Shown: positions 29,352 through 36,512 of the stretch, piece by piece
How positions within the stretch are numbered: the stretch's first letter is position 1
Layout: each line of letters opens with the position of its first letter
DNA from: JAKAGE01 sp964416665
GTDB lineage: Bacteria > Patescibacteriota > Minisyncoccia > UBA6257 > 2-01-FULL-56-20
Assembly (NCBI GenBank): GCA_964416665.1
Contig: CAYQFA010000005.1
Coordinates: 1 to 36,822 of the forward strand
DNA: 36,822 nt
Direction: 5' to 3'
The notes under the pieces: model-generated
What the model was told of the DNA's origin: nothing
The model's database searches: none
Seen by the model: only the letters and a program-made list of their open reading frames with translations
Position numbers and translations under genes: made by a program

Positions 29352-29397
29352 TATAATCTCATAGCGAGCCCTCCCTCGACTTCGACCCGAGCGAGGG
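29352..29397 (+). promoter_or_regulatory. -10 box and leader hairpin upstream of the helicase gene
   Basis: TATAAT at 29352-29357 would start a transcript near 29364 whose first element is a 10-bp stem with one mismatch (29369-29378 with 29388-29397). No T-run follows. It would be a second, longer route to helicase mRNA in addition to the leaderless promoter at 29427. The remainder of the 29150-29440 gap holds the small ORF and a TTGACA motif at 29223. Confidence 0.4.
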
Positions 29398-29426
29398 TTC
29401 GTGTTGTTAATATGTTATTTTTATGA

Positions 29427-29432
29427 TATAGT
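29427..29432 (+). promoter_or_regulatory. Extended -10 box of the DEAD-box helicase gene
   Basis: TGA then TATAGT, 8 nt before ATG 29441. Confidence 0.6.
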
Positions 29433-29440
29433 TAGCGCAC

Positions 29441-30814
29441 ATGACAGAAACATCTAGTTTTTATGGATTGGGGATCGCACCGAATATTCTTACCGTACTC
29501 GATAAATTGCAATATAAAGTCCCCACTCCCATTCAGGAAAAATCAATTCCGGCCGGCATCGAGGGAAAGGATCTGATGGGGCTCGCACAGACCGGCACGG
29601 GGAAGACCTTGGCGTTCGGTATCCCTATGATCCAGGCGGCACTTTCCGGTAAACAGGGCTTGGTCATCCTGCCCACGCGTGAACTTGCGTTGCAGGTACA
29701 GGAAATGATCGCGAAAGTGGGTGGCACGCTCGGCGTTCGCACGGCGCTTCTGGTGGGTGGCGAATCAAATTATCGCCAGGTACAGGCGCTTCATCGTTTG
29801 CCGCATATCGTCATCGGCACGCCGGGCAGGATCATCGATCATCTCCAGCAGAAAACGTTGAATTTGAATAAAGTAAGTATCTTGGTGCTCGACGAGGCGG
29901 ATCGCATGCTTGATATGGGTTTTGAGCCTCAGCTCAAGCGCATTCTCGTTACCGTGCCGCGTGAGCGCCAAACGTTATTGTTCTCGGCGACGATGCCAAA
30001 AAACATTCTCGCGCTTGCGAACTCGTATATGAAGCTTCCTTTGCGCATTGAGATCGCGCCGCCGGGCACCACGCTCGAGAAGGTCACCCAGGAACTTTTC
30101 TTCATCGCGCGGAACGACAAGCCGCGTTTGCTTGAAAAATTGCTTTATGAATATCGCGGCTCCGTTTTAGTATTTTCGCGCACCAAGCATGGCGCAAAGA
30201 AGATCGCCACGAGCTTGCGCGCGCTCGGCCATACCGCCGCCGAACTCCACTCCAATCGCTCGCTCGGCCAGCGCCGCGAAGCGCTCGACGGATTCCGCAA
30301 CGGAAAGTACCGCATCCTCGTTGCGACCGACATCGCTGCGCGCGGTATCGACGTGAAGGGGATCGAGCTCGTGCTCAATTATGACCTGCCGGACAATGCC
30401 GAAGATTATGTGCATCGCATCGGCCGCACCGCGCGTGCCGGCGCATCCGGTCATGCCATTTCTTTCGCCACTCCCGACCAGAAATTCGACGTGCGTGATA
30501 TCGAGCGATTGATCCGCGGAACGTTGCCGCTTTCCAAAGTTCCTGAATTGCCTCCGGCGCGGGAGATCGATCTTCCGTCGGGCCGCCCGCCGTACGAACG
30601 TCGCCCGTTCTCGTCGAGGCCGCCGTTCAGAAGGCCGGGAGCGGGTGCGCCCTCGTTTTCGTCCCATTCGCGCTCGCCGCAAGGCATGGCTCGTCCAGCG
30701 GGAGCGCCTCATGGCGGTTTTTCGCGCCGCCCGTCATCCGGTCGGTCTATGGGTCGGTCGACAAGCCGACCATCGTCCCGTCCGTCCGGCCGTTTTCCAC
30801 AGCGCGGTCGTTGA
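29441..30814 (+). CDS. DEAD-box ATP-dependent RNA helicase
   Basis: 457 residues. Q motif FYGLGIAPNILTVLDKLQYKVPTPIQ (read as FYGLG...TPIQ), motif I AQTGTGKT, Ia PTRELALQ, Ib TPGR, II DEAD, III SAT, IV VLVFSRT, V TDIAARGIDV and VI HRIGRTARAG are all present in order. It unwinds short RNA duplexes, probably in ribosome assembly or mRNA turnover. After the core (about residue 370) a low-complexity Arg/Ser/Pro/Gly tail follows, typical of RhlE-like proteins and likely an RNA-binding extension. The stop codon is part of the -35 box of the next gene. Confidence 0.95.
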   Translation: MTETSSFYGLGIAPNILTVLDKLQYKVPTPIQEKSIPAGIEGKDLMGLAQTGTGKTLAFGIPMIQAALSGKQGLVILPTRELALQVQEMIAKVGGTLGVRTALLVGGESNYRQVQALHRLPHIVIGTPGRIIDHLQQKTLNLNKVSILVLDEADRMLDMGFEPQLKRILVTVPRERQTLLFSATMPKNILALANSYMKLPLRIEIAPPGTTLEKVTQELFFIARNDKPRLLEKLLYEYRGSVLVFSRTKHGAKKIATSLRALGHTAAELHSNRSLGQRREALDGFRNGKYRILVATDIAARGIDVKGIELVLNYDLPDNAEDYVHRIGRTARAGASGHAISFATPDQKFDVRDIERLIRGTLPLSKVPELPPAREIDLPSGRPPYERRPFSSRPPFRRPGAGAPSFSSHSRSPQGMARPAGAPHGGFSRRPSSGRSMGRSTSRPSSRPSGRFPQRGR

Positions 30815-30839
30815 CAGAAATCTGTGATTTAGATAATAT
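30811..30839 (+). promoter_or_regulatory. Consensus promoter of the 30883 gene
   Basis: TTGACA (30811-30816), 17-nt spacer and TAATAT (30834-30839). It has a full-consensus -35 box at optimal spacing and overlaps the helicase stop codon. Confidence 0.7.
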
Positions 30840-30843
30840 ATAG

Positions 30844-30868
30844 TTTGTTCCACAGATTTTGTTCCACA
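30844..30868 (+). repeat. Direct repeat TTTGTTCCACA x2 in the leader
   Basis: Perfect 11-bp copies at 30844-30854 and 30858-30868 (14-bp period), directly downstream of the -10 box. The place fits an operator that blocks early transcription, or an mRNA site. Confidence 0.55.
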
Positions 30869-30882
30869 CGAGGTATGGAAAT

Positions 30883-31260
30883 ATGTCTGCATCTGCAGTA
30901 GCAGCAGTAAATCTTCCATCTTTTCCTGTTGTCGCAGACAGGAACGCGGGGGTCAGGAAAACAACCAGCAAGGCCATGGCACGGGAGGCCGCGCGACAGA
31001 AGGCTCTTCACGCCCTCGTTCAGGGATTCACTCCTGCGGGTCTGGTGGCGGTCGTCGGTAGTACGACGGCAAACATCACTGATGTGCATGAGCATCTTGG
31101 CGCATGCCCGCAATGCGGCGATAAGTTTTCCGCTGCAGTGCGTGCCCGGTATCCCTTACAGGAACAACGCAAGGCATCTGTCCACGCTGTCCATGAGTTA
31201 GGTCTTTACCTCTACCGCTTTTACGAAGGTACGCAAGTGCCGAAGTCCCAAGTAGTTTAG
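30883..31260 (+). CDS. Small protein with one CxxC pair, unknown function
   Basis: 125 residues. A low-complexity Ala/Val/Ser start, a basic segment (about 25-40, RKTTSKAMAREAARQKALHA), and a helical part carrying HLGACPQCGDKFSAAVRARYP (H, C, C) that looks like a small metal site or redox pair. No signal peptide or membrane helix; no family recognised. ATG 30883 is preceded by GAGG 8 nt upstream, a weak Shine-Dalgarno site, and is chosen over a TTG at 30859 that lies in the direct repeat. It has a consensus promoter, a tandem repeat at the 5' end and a very strong terminator, so it is a separately controlled and probably well expressed gene. Confidence 0.7.
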   Translation: MSASAVAAVNLPSFPVVADRNAGVRKTTSKAMAREAARQKALHALVQGFTPAGLVAVVGSTTANITDVHEHLGACPQCGDKFSAAVRARYPLQEQRKASVHAVHELGLYLYRFYEGTQVPKSQVV

Positions 31261-31300
31261 TGTAGATATCATTTCGCGGCGCCGCCAAACGGTGCCCGAC

Positions 31301-31350
31301 AAGGGGTCCGCGCGTTCACTCAGAACGTTCGGACCCCTTCCTCTTTTTTT
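31301..31350 (+). terminator. Strong intrinsic terminator of the 30883 gene
   Basis: AAGGGGTCCG (31301-31310) pairs perfectly with CGGACCCCTT (31330-31339), with an inner CGTTC/GAACG stem; the T-run is at 31344-31350. Confidence 0.85.
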
Positions 31351-31367
31351 ATTATCTTACTCTGCCA

Positions 31368-31973
31368 CTAGCTTCTTCGTTCGAGCGCACTGCCGAGCGT
31401 TTCGTCATCAGCGAACTCGATCTCGCCGCCGGTGGGCAATCCGCGTCCGAGGCGACTGATCTTTTTTGTGAGCGGCACCAATTCCTTCATGATAAGCGAT
31501 GTCTGAAAATCGCCGAGCGTCGTCGGATTGAAGGCGAGAATGATCTCATCCGCCTGGCCGCCAAGATCGCTTTGTATGAATTTTTTCAAACTCTCCAGTC
31601 GCGTTTTCTGCCATGGTTCGAGGAATCCGGTCTTCGGGATCGGACCGCTCACGAAATAGCGGCCGGTGAATTTTTTGGTATTTTCAAGAGAAAGGAAATC
31701 GGTCTCCTTTTCGACGATCATGATGACACGTTGGTTGCGTGCGGGATTCGCACAGACATCGCAGAGTTCGCCGTCATTTTGATGGATAAAAAAACAGCGC
31801 TCGCAGGTCTTTATCCCGCGCAGGGCATCGATACTTTGCGCCAACACGCGGAGTGATTCCTTTTTCTCGCCGAGGAGATAGAACGCCAAACGGACCGCTT
31901 GCCGCGGTCCGATCGAGGGAAGGTCGGAAAGGTTGTCGACCACTTTCTGTACCGGGTCGGGAAGTTTCATCAT
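31368..31973 (-). CDS. recR: Recombination mediator protein RecR
   Basis: 201 residues. A helix-hairpin-helix near the N-terminus (LSDLPSIGPRQAVRLAFYLL), a C4 zinc finger (CERCFFIHQNDGELCDVC), a Toprim domain (IMIVEKETDFLSLENT; EIILAFNPTTLGD) and the C-terminal Walker B-like end (ISRLGRGLPTGGEIEFADDETLGSALERR). It loads RecA onto gapped DNA with RecO. Its ATG overlaps the stop of dnaB as ATGA, so translation is likely coupled; it is the last gene of the corA-cysS-dnaB-recR run. Confidence 0.97.
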   Translation of the reverse strand: MMKLPDPVQKVVDNLSDLPSIGPRQAVRLAFYLLGEKKESLRVLAQSIDALRGIKTCERCFFIHQNDGELCDVCANPARNQRVIMIVEKETDFLSLENTKKFTGRYFVSGPIPKTGFLEPWQKTRLESLKKFIQSDLGGQADEIILAFNPTTLGDFQTSLIMKELVPLTKKISRLGRGLPTGGEIEFADDETLGSALERRS

Positions 31974-33334
31974 AGCGATGGTAATTCGTCGTAACGCTTT
32001 TCGATCGTCTTGAACGTTGCGCGCTCGGAGTCGAAGAAGAGGTCCATATCGCGGAGCGGGCCATTGCGGTGTTTTGCGATGCGAAGGTGGACGGTGCTGT
32101 CGGCGGCCGAGGCGGCATCGTTCGGATTGCGCTCATCGCGATAGATGAACATGACGATGTCGGCATCCTGCTCGATGGAGCCGGAGTCGCGGAGGTCGGA
32201 GAGGCGGGGGATCTTGTGGTCGCGCTGTTCAAGGCCGCGGGAAAGCTGCGAGAGTGCGAGGACGGGGACTCTGAGTTCGCGGGCGAGCGCCTTGAGGCCG
32301 CGCGAGATCTCCGTGATCATATTCACCATGTTGTCGCTCGAGATGCGCGGTCGGATGAGCTGGAGATAGTCGACGACCAGAAGATCGAGGCCGTGCTCCA
32401 CCTGCAACCGGCGGGCCATGGAGCGCATTTGGAGCACGTTGAGCGATGGACTGTCGTCGATGAAAAGCTTGGTGCTCGAAAGCCGGTCGAGCGCGCCCTG
32501 GATCATCGCAAATTCATTGTCGTTCGAGATGCGTCCGGTGAGAATGTTCCACAGCGGCACCTGCGATTCGGAGGAGATGATGCGGTCCTGCAGTTGCTCG
32601 CGTGACATTTCAAGGGAGAAGACGCCGACGGTGAAGCCGGCTTTCGATGCGTTGCGCGCGATGTCGAGCGCGAGCGAGGTCTTTCCCACCGAAGGTCGCG
32701 CGCCTAAGATAATGAGCTCGGATTTTTGCAAACCGGAAAGCGTTTCATCAAGGGCGGGAAAACCGGTCGGCACGCCGCGCAGCTTTCCGCCACCGGCGTG
32801 GAGATTGGCGATGCGCTCGTACGCGCTCGTGAGATCGTCCTTGAGCGCTATGAAATTTTGCGGCAATGATTTTTGCGAAATCGACAGGATCTTTTGTTCG
32901 ACGTCATCAAGGAGGTCTTCCACCTCGCCCGAGGAGTTGAAAACATTCTCTGCGATCTCTGCCGACGCCTTCACGAGATCGCGCATGATCTTTTTCTCTT
33001 TCACGATCGTCGCGTAGTGCTGGACATGCGACGCGCTCGAAACCTGGTTGGTAAGTTCTGCCAAATATGTCGAGCCACCGATCTCTTTCAATAATTCCTT
33101 TTCTTTGAGGTAGGTGGTCAGGCTGAGAACGTCGATCGGCTGATGTTTTTCATAGAGCGACAGGATGGCCTCGTAGATCCGCTCGTGTTGCGGCAGATAA
33201 AAATCGTTCGGAACCAAAAGATCGGCCACGCGGAAGATGGCGTTCTTGTCGATGAGCACCGCACCGAGCACGGTCTGTTCAGCTTCCAGATTCTGCGGTG
33301 GGAGCTTTAATTGTGATTTTTTTGTGGGGGGCAT
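31970..33334 (-). CDS. dnaB: Replicative DNA helicase DnaB
   Basis: 454 residues. DnaB N-terminal domain (about 12-115; PPQNLEAEQTVLGAVLID), a linker helix, and the RecA-like motor with Walker A GARPSVGKTSLALDIA, Walker B LLVVDYLQLI, and the later motifs ALSQLSRGLEQRDHKIPRLSDLRDSGSIEQDADIV (cut here as ALSQLSRGLEQR and LSDLRDSGSIEQDAD). It is the ring helicase of the replication fork. No intein. It starts 3 nt after the cysS stop and overlaps recR by 4 nt, so the three are one operon. Confidence 0.97.
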   Translation of the reverse strand: MPPTKKSQLKLPPQNLEAEQTVLGAVLIDKNAIFRVADLLVPNDFYLPQHERIYEAILSLYEKHQPIDVLSLTTYLKEKELLKEIGGSTYLAELTNQVSSASHVQHYATIVKEKKIMRDLVKASAEIAENVFNSSGEVEDLLDDVEQKILSISQKSLPQNFIALKDDLTSAYERIANLHAGGGKLRGVPTGFPALDETLSGLQKSELIILGARPSVGKTSLALDIARNASKAGFTVGVFSLEMSREQLQDRIISSESQVPLWNILTGRISNDNEFAMIQGALDRLSSTKLFIDDSPSLNVLQMRSMARRLQVEHGLDLLVVDYLQLIRPRISSDNMVNMITEISRGLKALARELRVPVLALSQLSRGLEQRDHKIPRLSDLRDSGSIEQDADIVMFIYRDERNPNDAASAADSTVHLRIAKHRNGPLRDMDLFFDSERATFKTIEKRYDELPSL

Positions 33335-33337
33335 GGG

Positions 33338-34729
33338 TTATGATTTCGGCCAAAGGAAATATCCCATTGGCGTGTCTTCAATTTCATATCCTAAGCTATC
33401 CATCTCATCGCGCAAGGCGTCGGACTGGATAAACTGTTTATTACTCCGGAACTCTTCGCGTTTCTGCGCCATTTGCTGGATTTTTTGAGGGATGGCAGGG
33501 ATATTCAATGACGACAGGCCGAGGACATCAAGGGCTCCTTTAATATATTCTTTAAGCATGGTGGCATCGCTCGCGGCAAGTCGCCAGACGGTGTCCTGAT
33601 ATTCCGATATGAGGGAAAAAACAGCGGCAATGGCACCGGGAGTGTTGAGATCGTCGGAGAGTGCGGCGGAGAACATTTCTTTGTTCTGTTCCACGATCGT
33701 TCTCACGACGTGCGATGGAGTTTTCTTTTCCTGCGCGCCTTCCGCCACGCCGAGCTTTGCGACGAATTGTAGAACGGTATTGATGCCCGCCTGCGCCTGC
33801 CTTGCATTTGCCTCGGAATAATCGAGAGGGGAGCGGTAATGATGGGTGAGCGTCATCCATCGCAAGAGTTCGGCGGGATGGCGATCGAGAAAATCACGGA
33901 TCGTCACAAAATTTCCCAGGCTCTTCGACATTTTTTTCCCTTCAACAAGAAGCGCGCCGGTGTGCACCCATGTTCGAACGAACGGCTTGAGCCCCGATGC
34001 GGATTCCTGTTGCGCGATCTCGGCCTCGTGATGGGGGAATTTCAGATCGACGCCGCCGCCGTGAATGTCGTATTGCGGTCCGAAGTAGAATTCGGATATC
34101 GCGGTGTCTTCAATGTGCCAGCCCGGTCTTCCGTCGCCGAGTATACTTGGCCAGCTCGGCTCGTCCGATTTCGAGAATTTCCAGAGGCAGAAGTCGCCTT
34201 TGTTTCTTTTGCCGAGAGCTTCATCGATCCGCGAGACGCCGTCCTCGGCCTGTTCAGCCGTTCGGCCGCTGAGTTTTCCATAATCAGTGTCTTCTGATAT
34301 ATCAAAATACCAGCCGTCGCCTTCGATCTTATAGGCATAGCCTTTGTCGATCAGCCGTTCGACCTGCGCCGCGATCTGTGAAATGAATTTTGTCGCAGGG
34401 GCGTATTCCGTCACCGCATCGATGCCCAACGCGCGCATGTCTTCCATATAAGCTGCCGTAAAAAAGTCCGCGATTTCGGGCGTTTTTTTCTGTTCCTCGG
34501 CGGCCCGCTTGATGATCTTGTCGTCGATGTCGGTGATATTTTGGAGATAGAAAACGTCGTAGCCGATATGGCGAAGGTATTTCGCAAAAAAATCGAAGAA
34601 GATATAGGTGCGGGCGTTGCCGATGTGGAGGTAGTCGTATACGGTCGGGCCGCAAACGAACAGCCGGATCTTTTTTTGATCCGGCAGTGCCTCCTTTTCA
34701 CGCGTGAGAGTGTTATAGAGCTTCGTCAT
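33338..34729 (-). CDS. cysS: Cysteinyl-tRNA synthetase
   Basis: 463 residues, full length. Class I motifs HIGN (35-38, in YDYLHIGNART) and KMSKS (in EGKKMSKSLGNF). Of the four zinc ligands known for E. coli (C28, C209, H234, E238), C26, H233 and E237 are present, but the C209 position is Asp (D208 in GRPGWHIEDTAI). The enzyme charges tRNA-Cys. The Asp variant occurs, as I remember it, in other Parcubacteria, so it is likely functional. It lies 26 nt behind corA and 3 nt before dnaB. Confidence 0.97.
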   Translation of the reverse strand: MTKLYNTLTREKEALPDQKKIRLFVCGPTVYDYLHIGNARTYIFFDFFAKYLRHIGYDVFYLQNITDIDDKIIKRAAEEQKKTPEIADFFTAAYMEDMRALGIDAVTEYAPATKFISQIAAQVERLIDKGYAYKIEGDGWYFDISEDTDYGKLSGRTAEQAEDGVSRIDEALGKRNKGDFCLWKFSKSDEPSWPSILGDGRPGWHIEDTAISEFYFGPQYDIHGGGVDLKFPHHEAEIAQQESASGLKPFVRTWVHTGALLVEGKKMSKSLGNFVTIRDFLDRHPAELLRWMTLTHHYRSPLDYSEANARQAQAGINTVLQFVAKLGVAEGAQEKKTPSHVVRTIVEQNKEMFSAALSDDLNTPGAIAAVFSLISEYQDTVWRLAASDATMLKEYIKGALDVLGLSSLNIPAIPQKIQQMAQKREEFRSNKQFIQSDALRDEMDSLGYEIEDTPMGYFLWPKS

Positions 34730-34755
34730 CGATTGTTAGTTGAGCATTAGGACCA

Positions 34756-35637
34756 CTAAAACCATCCTTTGCGTTTGAAGTAGACGGTCATCGCGACCAT
34801 GCCGATCACCATGATGCCGAAAACGATCCAAAATGCATGCGGCAGGTCGACGATCGGGGTGCCACGCGTGTTCATGCTGAAGAGCGCGGCGATGAGCATG
34901 AACGGGAAGGTGAGGAACGAGAGCGACGTGAAGGTTTTCATCACCGTGTTGATCTTCAGATTCATCAGCTGGTTGTTCGTGTCCTCAAAGTCGGCGATTG
35001 CCTCGCGGTAATCCTCAAGTTGGTTGACCACTTTGAGCTGGTCGCCGATCAGGCTGTTCAAATACACTTCCGCGGATTTGCCCCAGAATTTTTCGCCCCG
35101 CACGAGCAGTGAATGGAATATCGGTCCCTGCAGGCGGACGATGATGCGATATTCGGAGACGTCGCGTTTTAAGTAGGTGATACGCTCAAGCACCTCGCGC
35201 TCTTTGTCCCTGAATATCTCTTTGCCGACCGATTCCACCTTCTCACGGATATGCCGGAGCTGCCGTTCTTCGAAATTGATCAGATGCTCGATGAGCTCGT
35301 ACATCACGTCCATCGGCGTCGAGAGCGGCTGGAAATCGAAATTTTCGATGACCTTTTTCACTGCGTCGTAATGCACGGTGATGATGGTGTCTTTGGTGAT
35401 GAGAAAATCGATCTCCGCGCGGGTCGATGCCTCGTCTTCGGTATCATAGACCGGGAAATAATAGATGAAAAAAAGGTAGTTCTTGTAGACCTCAACCTTT
35501 CCGCGCGAGGACGGGCCGCGCAGCTCTTCGACGATGACGGGATGGATGCCGAACTCTTTCTGAAGCCAATCAAGGTCTTTCTCCGACGGTTTTTCGATGT
35601 CGATCCAGGTGACATTCTTGCCCGTTTTCGTTTCCAT
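34756..35637 (-). CDS. corA: CorA-family divalent metal transporter with SMN motif
   Basis: 293 residues. The long cytoplasmic N-terminal part (about 1-235) with WIDIEKPSEKDLDWLQKEFGIHP and VEELRGPSSRGKVEVY matches the CorA funnel; two membrane helices at the C-terminus (about 236-253 and 267-286) end in YFKRKGWF. The loop motif that is GMN in CorA is SMN here (S254-M255-N256, in LFSMNTRG). GMN is the selectivity filter for Mg2+ in characterised CorA, so metal specificity or transport direction may differ. ATG 35637 lies 6 nt behind TACAAT. It is the first gene of the corA-cysS-dnaB-recR run. Confidence 0.9.
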   Translation of the reverse strand: METKTGKNVTWIDIEKPSEKDLDWLQKEFGIHPVIVEELRGPSSRGKVEVYKNYLFFIYYFPVYDTEDEASTRAEIDFLITKDTIITVHYDAVKKVIENFDFQPLSTPMDVMYELIEHLINFEERQLRHIREKVESVGKEIFRDKEREVLERITYLKRDVSEYRIIVRLQGPIFHSLLVRGEKFWGKSAEVYLNSLIGDQLKVVNQLEDYREAIADFEDTNNQLMNLKINTVMKTFTSLSFLTFPFMLIAALFSMNTRGTPIVDLPHAFWIVFGIMVIGMVAMTVYFKRKGWF

Positions 35638-35643
35638 ATGAAT

Positions 35644-35649
35644 ATTGTA
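35644..35649 (-). promoter_or_regulatory. Extended -10 box of the corA operon
   Basis: TGG then TACAAT on the minus strand, 6 nt before ATG 35637. Confidence 0.6.
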
Positions 35650-35686
35650 CCACACCGCAGCAGCATGCTTTTCTCATGAGAGGGTC

Positions 35687-35711
35687 GCGTCGTTTTCTGC
35701 CGAAAACGCGC
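35687..35711. promoter_or_regulatory. Hairpin between corA and hrcA
   Basis: CGTTTTC (35691-35697) pairs with GAAAACG (35702-35708) over a 4-nt loop, extended by GCG/CGC with one bulged T. It lies upstream of both divergent genes and has no T-run, so a binding site or the residue of an older terminator is possible. Confidence 0.4.
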
Positions 35712-35748
35712 CATGCTTTGCCACCCCCGCACCTCCGGTACACTGCTC

Positions 35749-35775
35749 TTAGCAAGCCCTTGACTAGCTTGCTAA
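35749..35775 (+). promoter_or_regulatory. CIRCE-like inverted repeat operator for hrcA
   Basis: TTAGCAAGC (35749-35757), 9-nt spacer and GCTTGCTAA (35767-35775): a perfect 9-9-9 inverted repeat. CIRCE, the HrcA operator, is TTAGCACTC-N9-GAGTGCTAA, so the outer TTAGCA/TGCTAA is kept and the inner half differs. The -35 box (TTGACT) lies in the spacer, so a bound repressor would block the promoter. Confidence 0.8.
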
Positions 35776-35787
35776 CGCGTATATAAT
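35760..35787 (+). promoter_or_regulatory. Promoter of the hrcA-grpE operon
   Basis: TTGACT (35760-35765), a 16-nt spacer and TATAAT (35782-35787). The leader is about 24 nt. Confidence 0.75.
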
Positions 35788-35816
35788 GAAGAATGTATTA
35801 AATATACCCGACGCAA

Positions 35817-36494
35817 ATGACCGAACGCACGGCGCAGATTTTGGAGGCGGCCATACAGGAGTTCATCGCTACCGGCGCCCCGGTGAGCTCTGGTTTGCTT
35901 TACGACCGCTACGAATTCGGCATCAAGCCGGCGATGATCCGCATCGAGCTTGATGCGCTGGAAGATGCGGGATATTTGCAGAAGCCGCACTATTCGGCAG
36001 GGCGGATCCCCACGAATGTGGGTTATGAGTTTTTTGCCGAGCGGCTGCTTGATGCGAAAAATCCCGCGGCCAAGGCGACCGCGAATTCGAACGATCTGAA
36101 AAAGCTCGTTGACGAGCAGGCTTTGCCGGATCTTCTGCGGGAACTTTCGGGCCAGCTTGGCCTTTTGAGCGTTGTTGCCAATCTTGCGGCCGAGGAAATT
36201 TATAAATCCGGGCTGGATCATCTCATCGACCATCTTGATTGGGAGGATCAGGCGGGCATCCGTTCGGTCATCCACGATTTTGAGAATGTGGATGCGCGAC
36301 TGCCGCGCGCTGCCGAGGAGATGGGCGAAGGGCCGCAGGTGTTCATTGGGAAGAAAAGCCCGGTCACGAGAAGTGAAAACCTTTCGGTGGTGTGCGGAAA
36401 TTACAAAGTGGATGGTGATGTTATTTCTATTTTTGCCATCGGTCCGAAACGGATGGATTATCGAAAGGTCATACGGGTATTCAAAAATTTATAA
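35817..36494 (+). CDS. hrcA: Heat-inducible transcription repressor HrcA (short form)
   Basis: 225 residues, well below the usual ~340. The N-terminal winged-helix domain (about 1-65; RTAQILEAAIQEFIATGAPVSS, then IRIELDALEDAGYLQKPHYSAGRIPT) matches HrcA closely. The C-terminus keeps the end motif ISIFAIGPKRMDYRKVI and VFIGKK. The inserted dimerising region found in longer homologues is much reduced. HrcA represses chaperone genes when unfolded protein is absent. A CIRCE-like operator overlaps its promoter, and grpE follows 18 nt downstream, so autoregulation is likely. Confidence 0.9.
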   Translation: MTERTAQILEAAIQEFIATGAPVSSGLLYDRYEFGIKPAMIRIELDALEDAGYLQKPHYSAGRIPTNVGYEFFAERLLDAKNPAAKATANSNDLKKLVDEQALPDLLRELSGQLGLLSVVANLAAEEIYKSGLDHLIDHLDWEDQAGIRSVIHDFENVDARLPRAAEEMGEGPQVFIGKKSPVTRSENLSVVCGNYKVDGDVISIFAIGPKRMDYRKVIRVFKNL

Positions 36495-36512
36495 TCATTT
36501 AACACTACTATT

